From assembly GCA_025602915.1 (NCBI GenBank), contig JAHLJZ010000007.1, forward strand, positions 1 to 64,000: DNA of 64,000 nucleotides, in the 5' to 3' direction. The position numbers were made by a program, and so were the translations under genes. Of the stretch, positions 12,378 to 23,542 are shown piece after piece (position 1 is the stretch's first letter; every line of letters begins with the position of its first letter). The stretch comes from Paraphysoderma sedebokerense (taxonomy: Eukaryota; Blastocladiomycota; Physodermatomycetes; Physodermatales; Physodermataceae). Below the pieces are notes generated by a model that was not told the DNA's origin, made no database searches, and was given only the letters and a program-made list of their open reading frames with translations.

Positions 12378-13553
12378 TTACTTCTTCCCCTTGCTTCTTG
12401 ATTTCATCTTGGTACTAACGGTAACGCCATCCGATTTTTGAGCTGGTTGACCTTTACCAAGCCTTTTACCTCTCCCTACTTTTCGAGTTCCAGCTTTACC
12501 ATTTTTAACTTTTTTTGCACCTTTTTTCCCCTTTCCTTTTGCTTTTTTCGAACTTCCAATCTGACCAACATAATCATCCATAGCTTTCAACAATGTCTCC
12601 ATACAAACTTCATCCGGTACTTGTCCCACACTAAACAACACTTTTAGTTTCTCCATACTCAACATTTCCAATTCACTTAAACTTGTACGAGCCACGTAAT
12701 CTACTCCATCGGGAACATTATTCACCACGTCAAGTCTTATATTCGATCGACTATCCATATGAGACTCCATTTCTTTTAATTTATAAATATCAAGTCGATA
12801 ATAAACATCAATATACTCGTCCATTGATAATTCGTCTTTTTCGAATCGTCGCCACCATTCGCTGGGTGGAATGGTACGGTCGTATTCGGTTTTAGAGTAG
12901 GTAATGTATGTTGTGGCATTGATTGAACGGGTCGGGGACGATGAAAATCGGACTTTACGAATCGCTGAACGGAGTCGTTTGGTGGGTGGTTCTTGTGGAA
13001 TTTGAGGTGAAATTTGAATTTGACTTTCACTTGGATTTGGGGTTTTGTTCTTTGTACCTTTTTCAGTTTCAGTCAACGTGGATGCCGATGATATCGTCAC
13101 AGCCAAAGACGATGAACCAGCCTTTGGCGGTTTAACTTTCGGTGTCGGTTTCGGTGTCGATTTCGTTTTCGATGTGGATTTGGGAGCCTCTTTCTCCCTT
13201 GGAGATTTGGAAATAGAAGTAACAGAAACAGATGTATCATGAATAGGTTGGGATTGAATCAACTCATTCGTTTGAGTGATAGTTCGTTTCCGTTTCTCTT
13301 TTAACCCTACTTTCTTGTCCGCCGTCGTACGATTATTTGCCGTCGTCGTTGTCGTACCCGTACTTTTCGTATTTTTAATCTTCATATTTAACACTCCCAC
13401 ATCCGATGTTTCAACAACTTTAGCGTCGGTTGCACTCTTTTGTTCGTTTTGAGAAGAACTTGAATTCAAGAAACCTGGTTGTCGAGGCGATCGTCTTAAG
13501 GTTTGCTTGGACGGTGGCATAAACTCTATATTTGATCTTTCCATCAGCGCCAT
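12378..13553 (-). CDS. basic, mostly disordered protein with RVxF-like motif
   Basis: A single-exon frame of 391 residues that starts at ATG 13553. The first 200 residues are Ser/Thr/Lys/Pro-rich and disordered. Then comes a compact conserved-looking block: IRKVRFSSSPTR, TYITYSKTEYDRT, an acidic helix and EMESHMDSRSNIRL. Fungal proteins with KxVRF followed by a YSxxEYDR block are, to my recollection, widespread but uncharacterised. KVRF fits the RVxF docking motif of protein phosphatase 1, so a PP1-binding role is possible; that is inference. The last 65 residues are a Lys/Gly-rich tail (KKAKGKGKKGAKK) that resembles a nuclear or nucleolar signal. The neighbour downstream in the same orientation is MSH2's 3' end, about 310 bp away, with no evident link. 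Confidence 0.7.
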   Translation of the reverse strand: MALMERSNIEFMPPSKQTLRRSPRQPGFLNSSSSQNEQKSATDAKVVETSDVGVLNMKIKNTKSTGTTTTTANNRTTADKKVGLKEKRKRTITQTNELIQSQPIHDTSVSVTSISKSPREKEAPKSTSKTKSTPKPTPKVKPPKAGSSSLAVTISSASTLTETEKGTKNKTPNPSESQIQISPQIPQEPPTKRLRSAIRKVRFSSSPTRSINATTYITYSKTEYDRTIPPSEWWRRFEKDELSMDEYIDVYYRLDIYKLKEMESHMDSRSNIRLDVVNNVPDGVDYVARTSLSELEMLSMEKLKVLFSVGQVPDEVCMETLLKAMDDYVGQIGSSKKAKGKGKKGAKKVKNGKAGTRKVGRGKRLGKGQPAQKSDGVTVSTKMKSRSKGKK

Positions 13554-13863
13554 TACAGTGAGGACATGTTTCTGATATGAGATATAATTATCAATGATCA
13601 GCCGCTCATGTCATGAGTTCACAAAGGGGAACAAAAAGAAGAAAAATTGAGGAGCATATACTCGTTCTGAACAGGGGACAGGGTCATCACTCATAGGAGG
13701 CAAGCAAAGCGAGAGCTAAAAGAAATACACGTGACTTTAAATATTCATTCCTACAAAACCACTCATCAGATCGATCCATTTAAATACAACCACTGATGTC
13801 ATGAATAATATAATACAGTATCCGTATAACGTTCAATTTCCTCATCGCGTTACTCTACAAACT
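13554..13863. other. spacer upstream of the RVxF-like gene
   Basis: A 310 bp stretch between MSH2's stop and the start of the next minus-strand gene. It should hold the MSH2 3' end and the promoter of the RVxF-like gene. No coding sequence is seen. Confidence 0.4.
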
Positions 13864-16800
13864 TTACAATCCATTCACGACTTCCATGACGAACTCGTTT
13901 TGTTCAAATTGATGCCAATATTTTTCCTTCAAATTCTGAATCACATCAATTACTTGTTCTTCTTTCATCGAATCTATATTCTCGGTGCCCGAAAATTCAG
14001 ATAGGAACGATTCAATGACATTGGTTCCTTCCTATTTATCGAGGTCACGAAAGAGTCAATAAATTTGAAACAAATCCCATGATGCAAAACAACGCACCTC
14101 CACTACTTCCTTGGGACACTTTGTAGCCCGATCCGACTGTGAAAAATCTTCCAACTCATCTGCTTTTCGTTTTGCAAGCTACCAATAAAAAAAATATTAA
14201 CAATCCGTCAACCATATCTCAAATTCTACCACACACCCAAATCCCAACATGACAAAACGAAAACCAAAAACACACCTTCACCAGTGACTCTGGAAATTTA
14301 GTAATCTCGGCAACATGAATACCAAAACTCTGGTCACAAATTCCTTCTTTCACTTTATACAACAAAGTAATTTCTTTTTCTCTACCGATATGAGCCACGA
14401 CATGTAAATTTTTGACAGTCGATATTTCTTCAGATAAGCTGGTAAGTTCGTGGAAGTGTGTAGCGAAGAGTGCGAAACATTTGATGTTTTTGGCGATGTG
14501 TTCCGAGATAGCATACGCTAGACCGAATCCGTCGTAAGTGGAGGTGCCGCGGCCGAGTTCATCAATGATAATGAGAGAAGATGATGTCGCAGACTGTTTG
14601 TGATATCAAGAATCAATGTCAGATTAGATCATTTGTCGAGAATAGATATGGAAACAAACCTTTAAAATCGCAGCAGTTTCCAACATCTCCGCCATAAACG
14701 TAGAAACACCCTTTAACTGGCTATCACCTGCGCCAACTCTAGCAAGAATAGAATCAACAATACACAATTCAGCCGAGGAACAGGGAACAAAACATCCAAT
14801 TTGAGCCATGAGAGCGATAACACCGATCTGTAGCAGCAATTTTAATGTATTGTATAAGCATGATGTTGGAAAGAAACAACGGCAGAGAACTTACCTGGCG
14901 AATATAAGTAGATTTTCCGCCACAATTCGGTCCTGTGATGATTTGGAATTCACTTTGATCTATCCGAATTCATTTTAACTTTGTTAAGTACCAGCGTCTC
15001 CAACTTTACAGGATAAAAAGAAAATAGCATACCTCTAATCATTTCAACGTCATTGGCAATAAAAGACACATCATCTTGGACCTCCAAACACGGATGTCTG
15101 GCATCTTTTAAAATTATATTTCCGTTTCCTACATTTCCATTCAGGTTAATTAATCAATTTATAAATGAAGATTAAATGACAAGAGAGCAACAAACCTTTT
15201 TCGAATAATTTAGGTCTCACGTAAGTCGTGGGAGCATGAAGCGACACATGGGCAAAACTAATGGCATGAAAAGTTAACGGCAATCCAGCGACAGTCTCGA
15301 GAACGAATCTCAACGTTCGTCGAGATAAAAGATATTTACCTGACGAGAACATCCAAATGGGCAATCACAGAATTGAGTTGCTCCATTACACCCGAATATG
15401 TCGCTATTCAATGTGAAGTCATAAATGTTGAGTCGCTCCGTTTATCAGCCTTCAACAAGGAATTAAAGGCAACGTACCAACGATCCCTATCAACTCTTTT
15501 ACCAACTCCCCTTGCTGCTTTTCATATTCACTCGACAAACTCATAAATCTGTTACTCAATTCACGTAATTTAGAGGTGGTGAATAACACGCCAGCTTTTT
15601 GGGTGGCTAGTTCAATGTATTCCGATTTATTGCGGATGTGGGTGGAATCCTAGATGACGCAAATAACCAAAAAATAAAATAAAGGAATAGAATTGGAGTG
15701 CGAATGAGTAAGACAATATAAAGACCATGAATTGAAGAGAAAATCAAATGTACCTGACGAGACAGACGTAAATGATACCCATAAATAGAGTTCTTCTCAA
15801 CTTTGAGTTTTTTGTTCAACTCAAGATTCAACCGTCGAGATACCTACACATGTTTCGTTATATTTCTACGAATATGGCGACATAAAAACGAATAAAAAGA
15901 AAAAAAGTTTACATTAAATGCTTCCGGCTCGATTCCATTTTTAATTTCTTCCAACTGTTGATGTAACTCTATTCATTCCCAAAAAAAAAATGGCGACAAT
16001 AATGTAAGATGAGAATTCTTTGCTTACCAGAATAAAAGAAATCCGAATAAAAAACCTTTCAAAGTGTCATCAAAGTCAGACTTGATTTTAAACTCGTGTT
16101 GTTCTACGGCTTCTAAATCAATTGTTTCTTCCACCATTTCCTGGAGTTTCGACAGATGTTGATAATATTCCTGTATATTATAAACAGTTTCCTCATTGTC
16201 GTCAGGTGATGTCCAAGAAAAAGTGCAAAGTTTGAAACTGACCTTAATCTTTGTCACATAAGTTTCTTCCAAAATGGTTTTACTTTCGTCGTCGCCAGTG
16301 AATGAATCGAAAGCGTTGAAGAAGCTAGGAAGACGAATAACGACTTGGTATATTCTCACAACGTCCTATCACGTAGGATAGTAAGTGTCCGTAGATTGTC
16401 AGTTTGAGAAGGAAGACATGATAAATTCAAAAAGATGTAATAGAAGTACCTGTAATGATGCGCTTCCTTTCTGAAATCTTTTCGCCAAACGATGTAGATC
16501 TGGCATCACTTTTAGGATATCATCCTGCAACGTTTGTCGAACTTCAGTGTCATCCATGAACGATTGAAGAATATTATATCGCTTTTCTATTTATTGATGG
16601 AGCCATTAGACCAGAAATTAGCGGGCTTTAAGACTAATAAGACTAATGGTTGGATCCAAACGTACCAATCTCGGTTAAATTCATTAGCGGCTGCTTCAAC
16701 CATTGCCCTAACAATCTGGTTCCTTGCGACGTTTTACATTTATTGAGTAACCCGAAAAGTGACATTGTTTTGTTAGCACCTACAACATAAATCCGTTGAG

Positions 16801-18471
16801 TCAGGGATTCGTATCATCGATGCATCCACCAGAAAGGAGTAAGAAAACAAACCATCATTTGGGCCAGGCATTAGATTCAATGCAGCAACGGCTGCAGCGT
16901 CAAGTTTCATGTATTGCGTCAAGTCATGGGTGGTTAAGCTGTATTCTCCAAAGTTTGATTCATCCGAAAGAAGCTGCGTCATAGAGATATACGGCATGTG
17001 AAGAAGAGTCGAAAATAGTTAGAGAGAAATCATCTGAAATGAATCGAACGATCTCATGACGTTTAGACTTACAGCCAAGTATTTGATCAAACAAGAACAA
17101 GCTGCCATGGCATTCTTGAGTTCGAATTGGGCTATTGTAAGATGTTATTAGAGTTGAGCCGATAGACATCATCCAAGAAATTAAACAACTCACGTAACGA
17201 CGCTACCGAAACTCCGTCACCCATCAGCCGATTCAAATCTTGTTCAACGTCTTTGATTTGGAAGTCGCCTACCGAAAAGTTTAATTTTAAAATTCAATGT
17301 ACACTCCAAAGAAACGTTCGAATATTGCTAAATTCTTCAACATTTCGATGAATTGAGCCAGCCAAGACTTACCCTTTTTACATTCTGTCAAGACAACTCC
17401 ACAACGATCCAACATTCCCTTCATTTTATTCAATTCATAATCCTTTTTAGATTCATCTATAGGAACCAAACATTCTTTGACACTCAACTGAATGGTTAGT
17501 GACTCCAAATTGGAATACAATTCGTTGTCGATAAATTCGGCTACACCAAGGACACGGGACGTTGCATCCGCAAATGAAATTCCGACCATCTGAATGATTT
17601 AGAATCAATGCAGTGTTTGCAATACTGTTAGGAATTTGTGATGAATTTGGGCAGTAAGAGTTGAAGAGAACACACTCTTTGATCATTTTTGATTGAAAGT
17701 TTTACCGCCAAGACAATCGGAGAACTGCTCATTCCGGATGCACCTGCAAACAAGACATCTTCGAGGTCGCCAAGATTGCCCGGACTGGCAGATTTGGACA
17801 GGATCCATGAATTAGGACGTCGAGATTCGGCTAATGCCCAAATTTCGATTTTAAGTTGTTTGTTGAGAAGTGAATCGCGAAGGAAAGAGTCGGAGCCCAT
17901 TTTGGACAGTGTGCAACTGGGAAGGCCATCGGATCCTATTGGCAGAGATCAAAAATGTTTTAGTGATAAGAGCGAATTATGAGATTTATAGCAGAAATCC
18001 AGCATTTACCACCAAGATATTTTAAAACAGTCGCCGTTTTGTAATGCACTTTCGCGATGTATAGGGCATCATCTCCGTGAGCACTGTAGTATTCCTAGAT
18101 TACATGTCAATAATGCGAAAAAGCAAAAGGACAGTATGGCCAGTCATAAAATATACCCCGTTGTTTCTTTCAAACAGTCGTATGGTTGATGAAGTTTTCT
18201 GCGGGAGTGGGAGAGAAGTATGTGAGCCCGTGGGTTCTTTGGCGTGGATGCGTGTTTTTGAGAGATTGCATGATAGCAAACTCACCTCTGGTAATCCTTT
18301 AAAGAAGGAAATGAATCCCTGCTCTGATTTTGAATCTGTTCAGCAATCATGTAGGTCAATATGTTGATTAGTTTCCTGACAATAAACGGTAGCCACTAGA
18401 AAGAGGTTGTAAAGGCCGTGAGAGGACCGTGTTCTGTTACCTAAGTCGAGATCGGGCCGTTCAGATGACAT
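13864..18471 (-). CDS. MSH2: DNA mismatch repair protein MSH2
   Basis: Twenty-four exons on the minus strand join with consistent phase from ATG 18471 to TAA 13864, giving 912 residues (human MSH2 is 934). Landmarks: N-terminal mismatch-binding region ([12 protein letters not shown], then [15 protein letters not shown]), connector domain ([19 protein letters not shown]), lever/clamp ([20 protein letters not shown]), and the ABC ATPase: Walker [10 protein letters not shown] at about residues 656-664, [20 protein letters not shown], Walker [21 protein letters not shown], then [11 protein letters not shown] and the C-terminal helix-turn-helix. MSH2 pairs with MSH6 or MSH3 to recognise mismatches and loops in the nucleus and recruit MutL proteins. 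Walker A has Cys where nearly all MutS proteins have Met; catalytic Lys and Ser are kept. All introns are 55-180 bp. Confidence 0.97.
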
Positions 18472-18734
18472 TGATGCAAGAGAGGATATGAGTTGGAGGC
18501 AGATAAATATCACAATGAATTATAATTTATGTGTGTCCAAGGTGTGATAGGATGATACGGTTGTGCGATCCTGTTTTTTGTTTTCATGGATGGTGTGAAC
18601 TTGACAAAGGAGAGTGGCCGACACGAATGATCGACACCGTTCACATAAATTCATTCAAATTGCCATGATTTACGATGGTTCTGCAGATAGGACAACACTT
18701 TATTTAAGTTAGGTAGTTCTTTTACAGCACACAG
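18472..18734. other. region upstream of MSH2
   Basis: Non-coding stretch directly upstream of the MSH2 start on the minus strand, presumably its promoter. No clear TATA or other site can be named. Confidence 0.4.
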
Positions 18735-19194
18735 TGTTGTTTATAGGATGGAGGATCTCGGCACAGTGAGTGAGGCAGGAGCCAAGTGGCAGAGGGGATA
18801 CGGAGGCAGGGACAATAGAGGGAGGGAAGGACGAGCTTGGTCAATTGAGCGCCACGAGGAGAGAACTGGAATGAGGAAGGGAACAGAGAGGGAACAGACA
18901 GACAGAGGCAGTTGCTGTGTACGTGGTGGGGCAGTGACGTCACTTGCAGAGAGAGAGGGAACCCGAGGGAACGGCAGCACAAAGAGCCACTTGCATGATG
19001 TATTGGCATATTCCTTCAGTCACTGGCATTCACTCTGTCTATGGGCCGCAACATGAGTGTAGTGTGATATTACACTCTCCCCTGTCCATGCCCGCATTGC
19101 GCAATCCCTGCGTCATTTGGCCCCAAGTAGACAAAATTAAAAACAGCCAGTGAACCACGGTGAACCGCCGTGAACCACGCTGCCAACGCGCCAT

Positions 19195-19195
<1 letters not shown>
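18735..19195. other. GC-richer, purine-biased non-coding stretch
   Basis: Between the MSH2 promoter and the next plus-strand gene the base composition changes: the plus strand is G/A-rich (repeated GAGG, GGGA, GAGAG) and clearly richer in GC than its surroundings. Open frames on both strands (for example 18748-19056) arise from this bias and show no protein motif. Near 19150-19180 there are three imperfect copies of a 10-mer, TGAACCRCSG-like. It could be part of the next gene's promoter. Confidence 0.5.

Positions 19196-19225
<30 letters not shown>
19196..19225. repeat. (CT)n dinucleotide microsatellite
   Basis: About 14-15 uninterrupted CT units lie just before the 5' region of the gene starting at 19324. 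Such pyrimidine tracts are common in fungal promoters and 5' leaders. Confidence 0.9.
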
Positions 19226-19228
<3 letters not shown>

Positions 19229-19323
19229 TCTACATCCACTACATCCCACTACCATTCCTCCCCTATACACTGCTTACTTACAAATCACACTAAACTTAAA
19301 GTGTCTCATTCAGATTAAATCAC

Positions 19324-20879
19324 ATGCTGTCCACAAAGATCCCTCTCTCCCCTTCCTCCCCAACTTCTCCCGCCATCCCTCGGCCAAAAATGAACTCAAA
19401 GTTCAACTCCCGCCAATTCATCCCCTCTCTCTCAATCGTCCCTCACTCGCCTGCCCATCTCTCCATCCACTCCACCCTGAAGCATCCTTCCGCTTCCCCT
19501 CTCCCCTGTCCTGATCTGCTGGCCTCCTCCCCCCGTCCCTTCAAATTCCATGGCCGCCATCAAGTCCTCGACATCTTTAGAAGTGAAATGGAATCCTCCA
19601 TGTTTAAGCAAGTCTCCATGGTTCATAATACGTATGTATTCTTTCTCTTAATCCACTATCCTATATCCCTGGGATGCATCTCCTCAGTCCGAATTGCCCC
19701 GAGTCGGCGCAGCCCAATCGGCATAATATTCCATCCAATGGAGTTTTGTTTCTTCTCTCTGAAAAAGAAAAGCAGAGTGCGAATGACAAAAGGAGTGTGT
19801 GTGACTAAAAATGTACTAATTCTGCAAATCTTCCTTCAGCTACTTCCTTGACCCAGACGCCTACGAAGGATTCATTTCGGTAAGTTAGAGATTGCTTGTG
19901 TGGCTCAGCCGCCAATCACCCCCGTCGCTTCCGACAAACTAACTCGTTCTCTTTTCTTTCATCACTTCCTTCATCCAGGTCCCACATTTGGTATGTATCC
20001 TCATTCATGCTTAATTCCGTATATCTCCTTAATTACGCACCCACCATTCATATCTTAATAATTTCGTGTAATAGGGTAACTTTGGCTGCCCCGATGCCAA
20101 CATGATTGCCCGATTAACTGAACAAGCTATCGTTGAGAACATTAACCGCACCATTCTTGTCGAGGAATCCACAATTTCAGGCAAAGCGTCCATGAACTTT
20201 AAGAAAACATTGGAAACAGTCGTCGACAATGTCGTAGATATGGTGAAAAATGGTATGTCGTTAATTTTAATCAGATCATCTTTAAATTGCTGCTCTTGTC
20301 CAATCTCCTAACCTTATCGATTCCTGCCTCTTGCATTTATTCTAAAAGGTTTACAACAAAACCATCATCTCTCTAAAATACTAATCGAAATCAAAGCTGG
20401 TCAAAAGTCGTGCCATTGTGTTCAAGACTTTTTGATTCCCGAAGCTCAGATTTATTTGGAACAGGTAAGCTTGTCCTGCTGTTACTAAATATCTCGCTGA
20501 ATTTTTCTATGGTGCTAACACGTAACTTGACTTCTCCACTCATCAGTACCCCATTTTCATCGACGTAGTGATAAAAGTGTCCCGCCACCCTTCGCTTCCT
20601 CCCACACCGTCCACACCTCCGCCCCCTAAAGCTTTCTCGACCGAGTCAATGAATGCGAGTGATCAAACTGCTCAGCCCCAAGCGGAAGCGGAAAGTACAA
20701 CCGAGATTTTAGTTTTCGTCGAACACGATTATATGTGCTCTACTTCAACCACAGACTTGGAGGACTCTACTGACACGAACAAGAAGGGTAATGCGAAAGA
20801 AACGATTAAACAGCAAAAACTGAAAAGAGTCAATAGTTTCGGCGTAATAGATTGCGCGGACTTTACGTCTTCGTCTTAG
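19324..20879 (+). CDS. unrecognised protein with a 12-nt micro-exon
   Basis: Six exons fit in frame: 19324-19631, 19840-19879, 19979-19990, 20075-20252, 20349-20464 and 20547-20879, giving 328 residues. The N-terminus is Ser/Pro/His-rich. The central part (about residues 75-235) looks folded: FRSEMESSMFKQV, YFLDPDAYEGFIS, a stretch with ENINRTILVEESTISGK, helices and LIEIKAGQKSCHCVQDFLI, YPIFIDVVIKV. The C-terminus is Pro-rich, then acidic and Lys-rich. I do not recognise the family; the helix-strand layout is loosely reminiscent of small adaptor folds such as Tctex or HORMA, but no signature motif supports either. Start ATG 19324 is the first in frame after the CT tract; ATG 19390 is an alternative. 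Confidence 0.65.
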
Positions 20880-21415
20880 TTTTCAATTTGGTTGTGTGTA
20901 AAAAGCTGGTAGGTGCGGATAAGGAAAAAAATAATACCAAAATTAACGGAATCCGAAGTCGGTTCGCGTAAATTATGCACATTCTTTGTTGGAATTCCCT
21001 GGATTTAGGGACACATGGGAATTTGCATGTTAAATAGCAATATCGGGAATGTATATAGATAATACTCTTGGTGGGTCAATTTTTTTTCTGTCGTTCTTTA
21101 ATTTGTACTCTAGTAGCTTAGTCCTTGTATAAAGTTGGGCGCACAACGAGGTGAATGCTTGTAATTTCGAAAGGGGTGTTTGAAATAAATGCTTTTTGAA
21201 AGAGATAACCCTATTTTCCTCTTCCCTCGTTTACTTCTATAACAGTAATTTCAAACACTCCGACAACATCTTGTCCACCATTTAGTCACGAAACAACAAA
21301 TCACGTGACACCAAACAAACCTTTCTCTCCTAGCAATTCTGACACCCAGGATTATCCGACAAAATCAACTCGAATAGATACCACCTCCCCGAATCCGGAG
21401 ATATAGTTAAGAGCC
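20880..21415. other. intergenic region between two plus-strand genes
   Basis: A 536 bp spacer. An AATAAA-like motif (GAAATAAATG) near 21182 may mark the end of the upstream gene. No coding sequence is seen. Confidence 0.4.
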
Positions 21416-22127
21416 ATGGCACAACCTATAACATCTCACGCGAAAAATGGAGTCGGCGTCTTTATACATCCCTTGAAAAAATTAGTTTTCAATTATTGCG
21501 AACGTAGCGGCAGTAGTACTGGTATGATGTAAGTCTATTGTGCTTCAAATTATCTAAACCCCAAAACACTCCATCTCAGCCGGATACTAATAACACTATA
21601 TTCGATTGTTTTTTATTACCGATGATAATCTTGATTTGGGTATGATATGTGATGTGTGATGATCACTATACAGACAATTCTTGAAGACAGATTTCTTCAA
21701 ATTCGCGGCTCAACATCCTCATGTCGAAATTATTGTGACTCCTAAGCCTTCTAAAGTTCCCTGTGTGAGTGGTGTTTACCGTAAGTATCTAGTACCTAGT
21801 ACACCGATTCCGAATTTCACATTATTGTAATTCAATAACTTAATATCGGAATTTCAACATGACTTGACCTGTGCGCTATAATGATTTGACTTAATTTGAT
21901 TAACCTGATTTGATTATTTTTGTTTCCTTTTCTATTTTTCTTGTTGCTCGGGTTGAACAGTAAACTCAACGACGAAAACGTTATCCTTCGCGAATATGTC
22001 GCCCCCCGAAATCACGAAACGATTGAAACTGTTAACGGAAGGAACGGGTGCTAAAGTCGGTATACCCAAAGGTGGAGTCGTCAGTACGAATGAAGCTGTT
22101 CGAGGAATTTGGAGTCCTTTCCGGTGA
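21416..22127 (+). CDS. MRPL43: mitochondrial large ribosomal subunit protein mL43
   Basis: Three exons, 21416-21528, 21674-21780 and 21961-22127, give 128 residues, typical for mL43. The protein has the L51/S25/CI-B8 thioredoxin-like fold: KKLVFNYCERSGSSTGM near the N-terminus, then QFLKTDFFKFAAQHPHVEI, VYLNSTTKTLSFANMSPPEI and a C-terminal tail ending GIWSPFR. It belongs to the mitochondrial ribosome large subunit. No cleavable presequence is obvious, as usual for this protein. Its 3' end faces the EIF1AD gene, 257 bp away. Confidence 0.93.
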
Positions 22128-22384
22128 TTTAGGGAATCGGTGGATGAGGAGACTGTATAGACTTTGGGGTGGTGGTGGGGTGGATTGTATATACTTTTGG
22201 GGGTCAGGGGGTTTTAGGAGGATGGAAAAGAGATGAATGTGAGGACTGAGTGTCATGATTGCGGTGATTTAGTATATGATGAAATCGAAATGATGATACA
22301 ACGAAAGGAATCCTTTTTCCTAAAAATTAATATATTTACAAGATTAATCTATATTATCAAAACCTTCAATCCTTCATGTTTTTC

Positions 22385-23071
22385 TCATTCCTCCTCGCTA
22401 CTTTCACTCTCAGAACCACTATCAACCGTAACCCTCCTATTCGGATTCTCAAACACCAAATCATCTTCGTCCTCTTCACTCGTCCCATCATCTAGCTCAT
22501 CGTCACTCGACCCATCCAATATCTGGTGATCGAAACTCGATTCTTTAGTAGCCGTGAATTCAACCGGGAACACTCCAGATTTCGTCAACTCTTTAATATG
22601 AGAAGGAAACAAAACGTGTTCTATCGTTCCAAACACTTTTGAATTCACCGTTCCACCATTCTGTACAACCTGCGCACTAGATTCCTCTTCTCCACCATCA
22701 TCATCACCGTCCTCTTTTGTCGATTTTGATTTTGATTTTGATTCCGAGATTCCCAGATTTTTAACACCAGTTACCACTTCTCCGGAAGAGTCTTTATCAG
22801 ATGGTCCATTTAGCACCAACGGTTCAACGATGATATAATTGCCTCTTTTCACCCATATCAAGTTTCGAAATTTAGGGGGCAATGTGACCACGATTTCGGT
22901 GTCGTCGGGTAATACGGCGTTGTGGAGACTATTCCCTCTTGGACCGGTTACTTTGGCGATGAGTTGGGTAGATGTGGGTGTTGGAATTGTGGATAGGAAA
23001 TCGACGGTTTGCTTCTTACGAAATCTCATTGTTGGAATAGTTTGATCGGGTATAACGAACTCTCTGATCAT
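22385..23071 (-). CDS. EIF1AD: eIF1A domain-containing protein (EIF1AD-like)
   Basis: A single-exon frame of 228 residues from ATG 23071. Residues 1-95 form an S1-like OB fold of the eIF1A type: TQLIAKVTGPRGNSLHNAV, then DTEIVVTLPPKFRNLIWVKRGNYIIVEP. The remainder is acidic and disordered with SKSKSKSTKEDGDDDGG, a short FPVEFT segment and an acidic SEEDEDDLVFENPNRR tail. EIF1AD is a nuclear protein linked to late 40S maturation and is conserved from fungi to animals; it is distinct from the initiation factor eIF1A, which has a different N-terminal tail. Its ATG is only 43 bp from the start of the plus-strand gene at 23115, suggesting a shared bidirectional promoter. Confidence 0.88.
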   Translation of the reverse strand: MIREFVIPDQTIPTMRFRKKQTVDFLSTIPTPTSTQLIAKVTGPRGNSLHNAVLPDDTEIVVTLPPKFRNLIWVKRGNYIIVEPLVLNGPSDKDSSGEVVTGVKNLGISESKSKSKSTKEDGDDDGGEEESSAQVVQNGGTVNSKVFGTIEHVLFPSHIKELTKSGVFPVEFTATKESSFDHQILDGSSDDELDDGTSEEDEDDLVFENPNRRVTVDSGSESESSEEE

Positions 23072-23114
23072 AATGTATTAAGTCAATGATAAGGTTTATT
23101 GATTCGACCACGTG

Positions 23115-23502
23115 ATGGTTGCAGGTGGTGCATTCAACGGATGCGGAATGTCAGTCTCGGTCCTAGGACCTCGGTGGTACGATTTGGATTCCGGAACTAC
23201 ATATCACCTTCATTTCGACAAAATGTCAACATTAAAAGCAACAGCAACGTCTTCTGTGTCTTCCGCTATTCGACGGCTTTCTCTCGGTACGAAAGAGGAA
23301 GACAGTGACGATAAAAACATAGTTTACGATGAACAAGGTCCGTTTCACTCGAGATCCGTAACTGTGAATGAATGATTCACCTAGTCTTTTGTAATGAATA
23401 GAACAAGACGAGCTAATTGAAAAGTTAAGGGAACAGAATATTAAAATGAATCGACAATACAAGGTGTGTGATCATACTCTATCAGGTGAAACAGATGAAT
23501 GA
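23115..23502 (+). CDS. small hypothetical protein, divergent from EIF1AD
   Basis: Two exons, 23115-23337 and 23402-23502, fit in frame and give 107 residues. The N-terminus has a GPRWYDLDSGTTYHLHF segment, then a Ser/Thr-rich stretch, then an acidic part and a short coiled coil (DELIEKLREQNIKMNRQYK). I do not recognise it. The end is uncertain: reading through at 23464 gives a stop at 23502, but GTGTGTGAT at 23464 could instead be a donor leading to a further exon. ATG 23115 is the first in frame. Confidence 0.4.
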
Positions 23503-23542
23503 AAGACTAAATTTCATGGCGACGTAGAATATACTAGGCATC

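Noticed and set aside
18748-19056. Overlapping 80-100 codon frames on both strands
   Set aside because: Both arise from a purine-biased stretch; products are low-complexity with no family resemblance.
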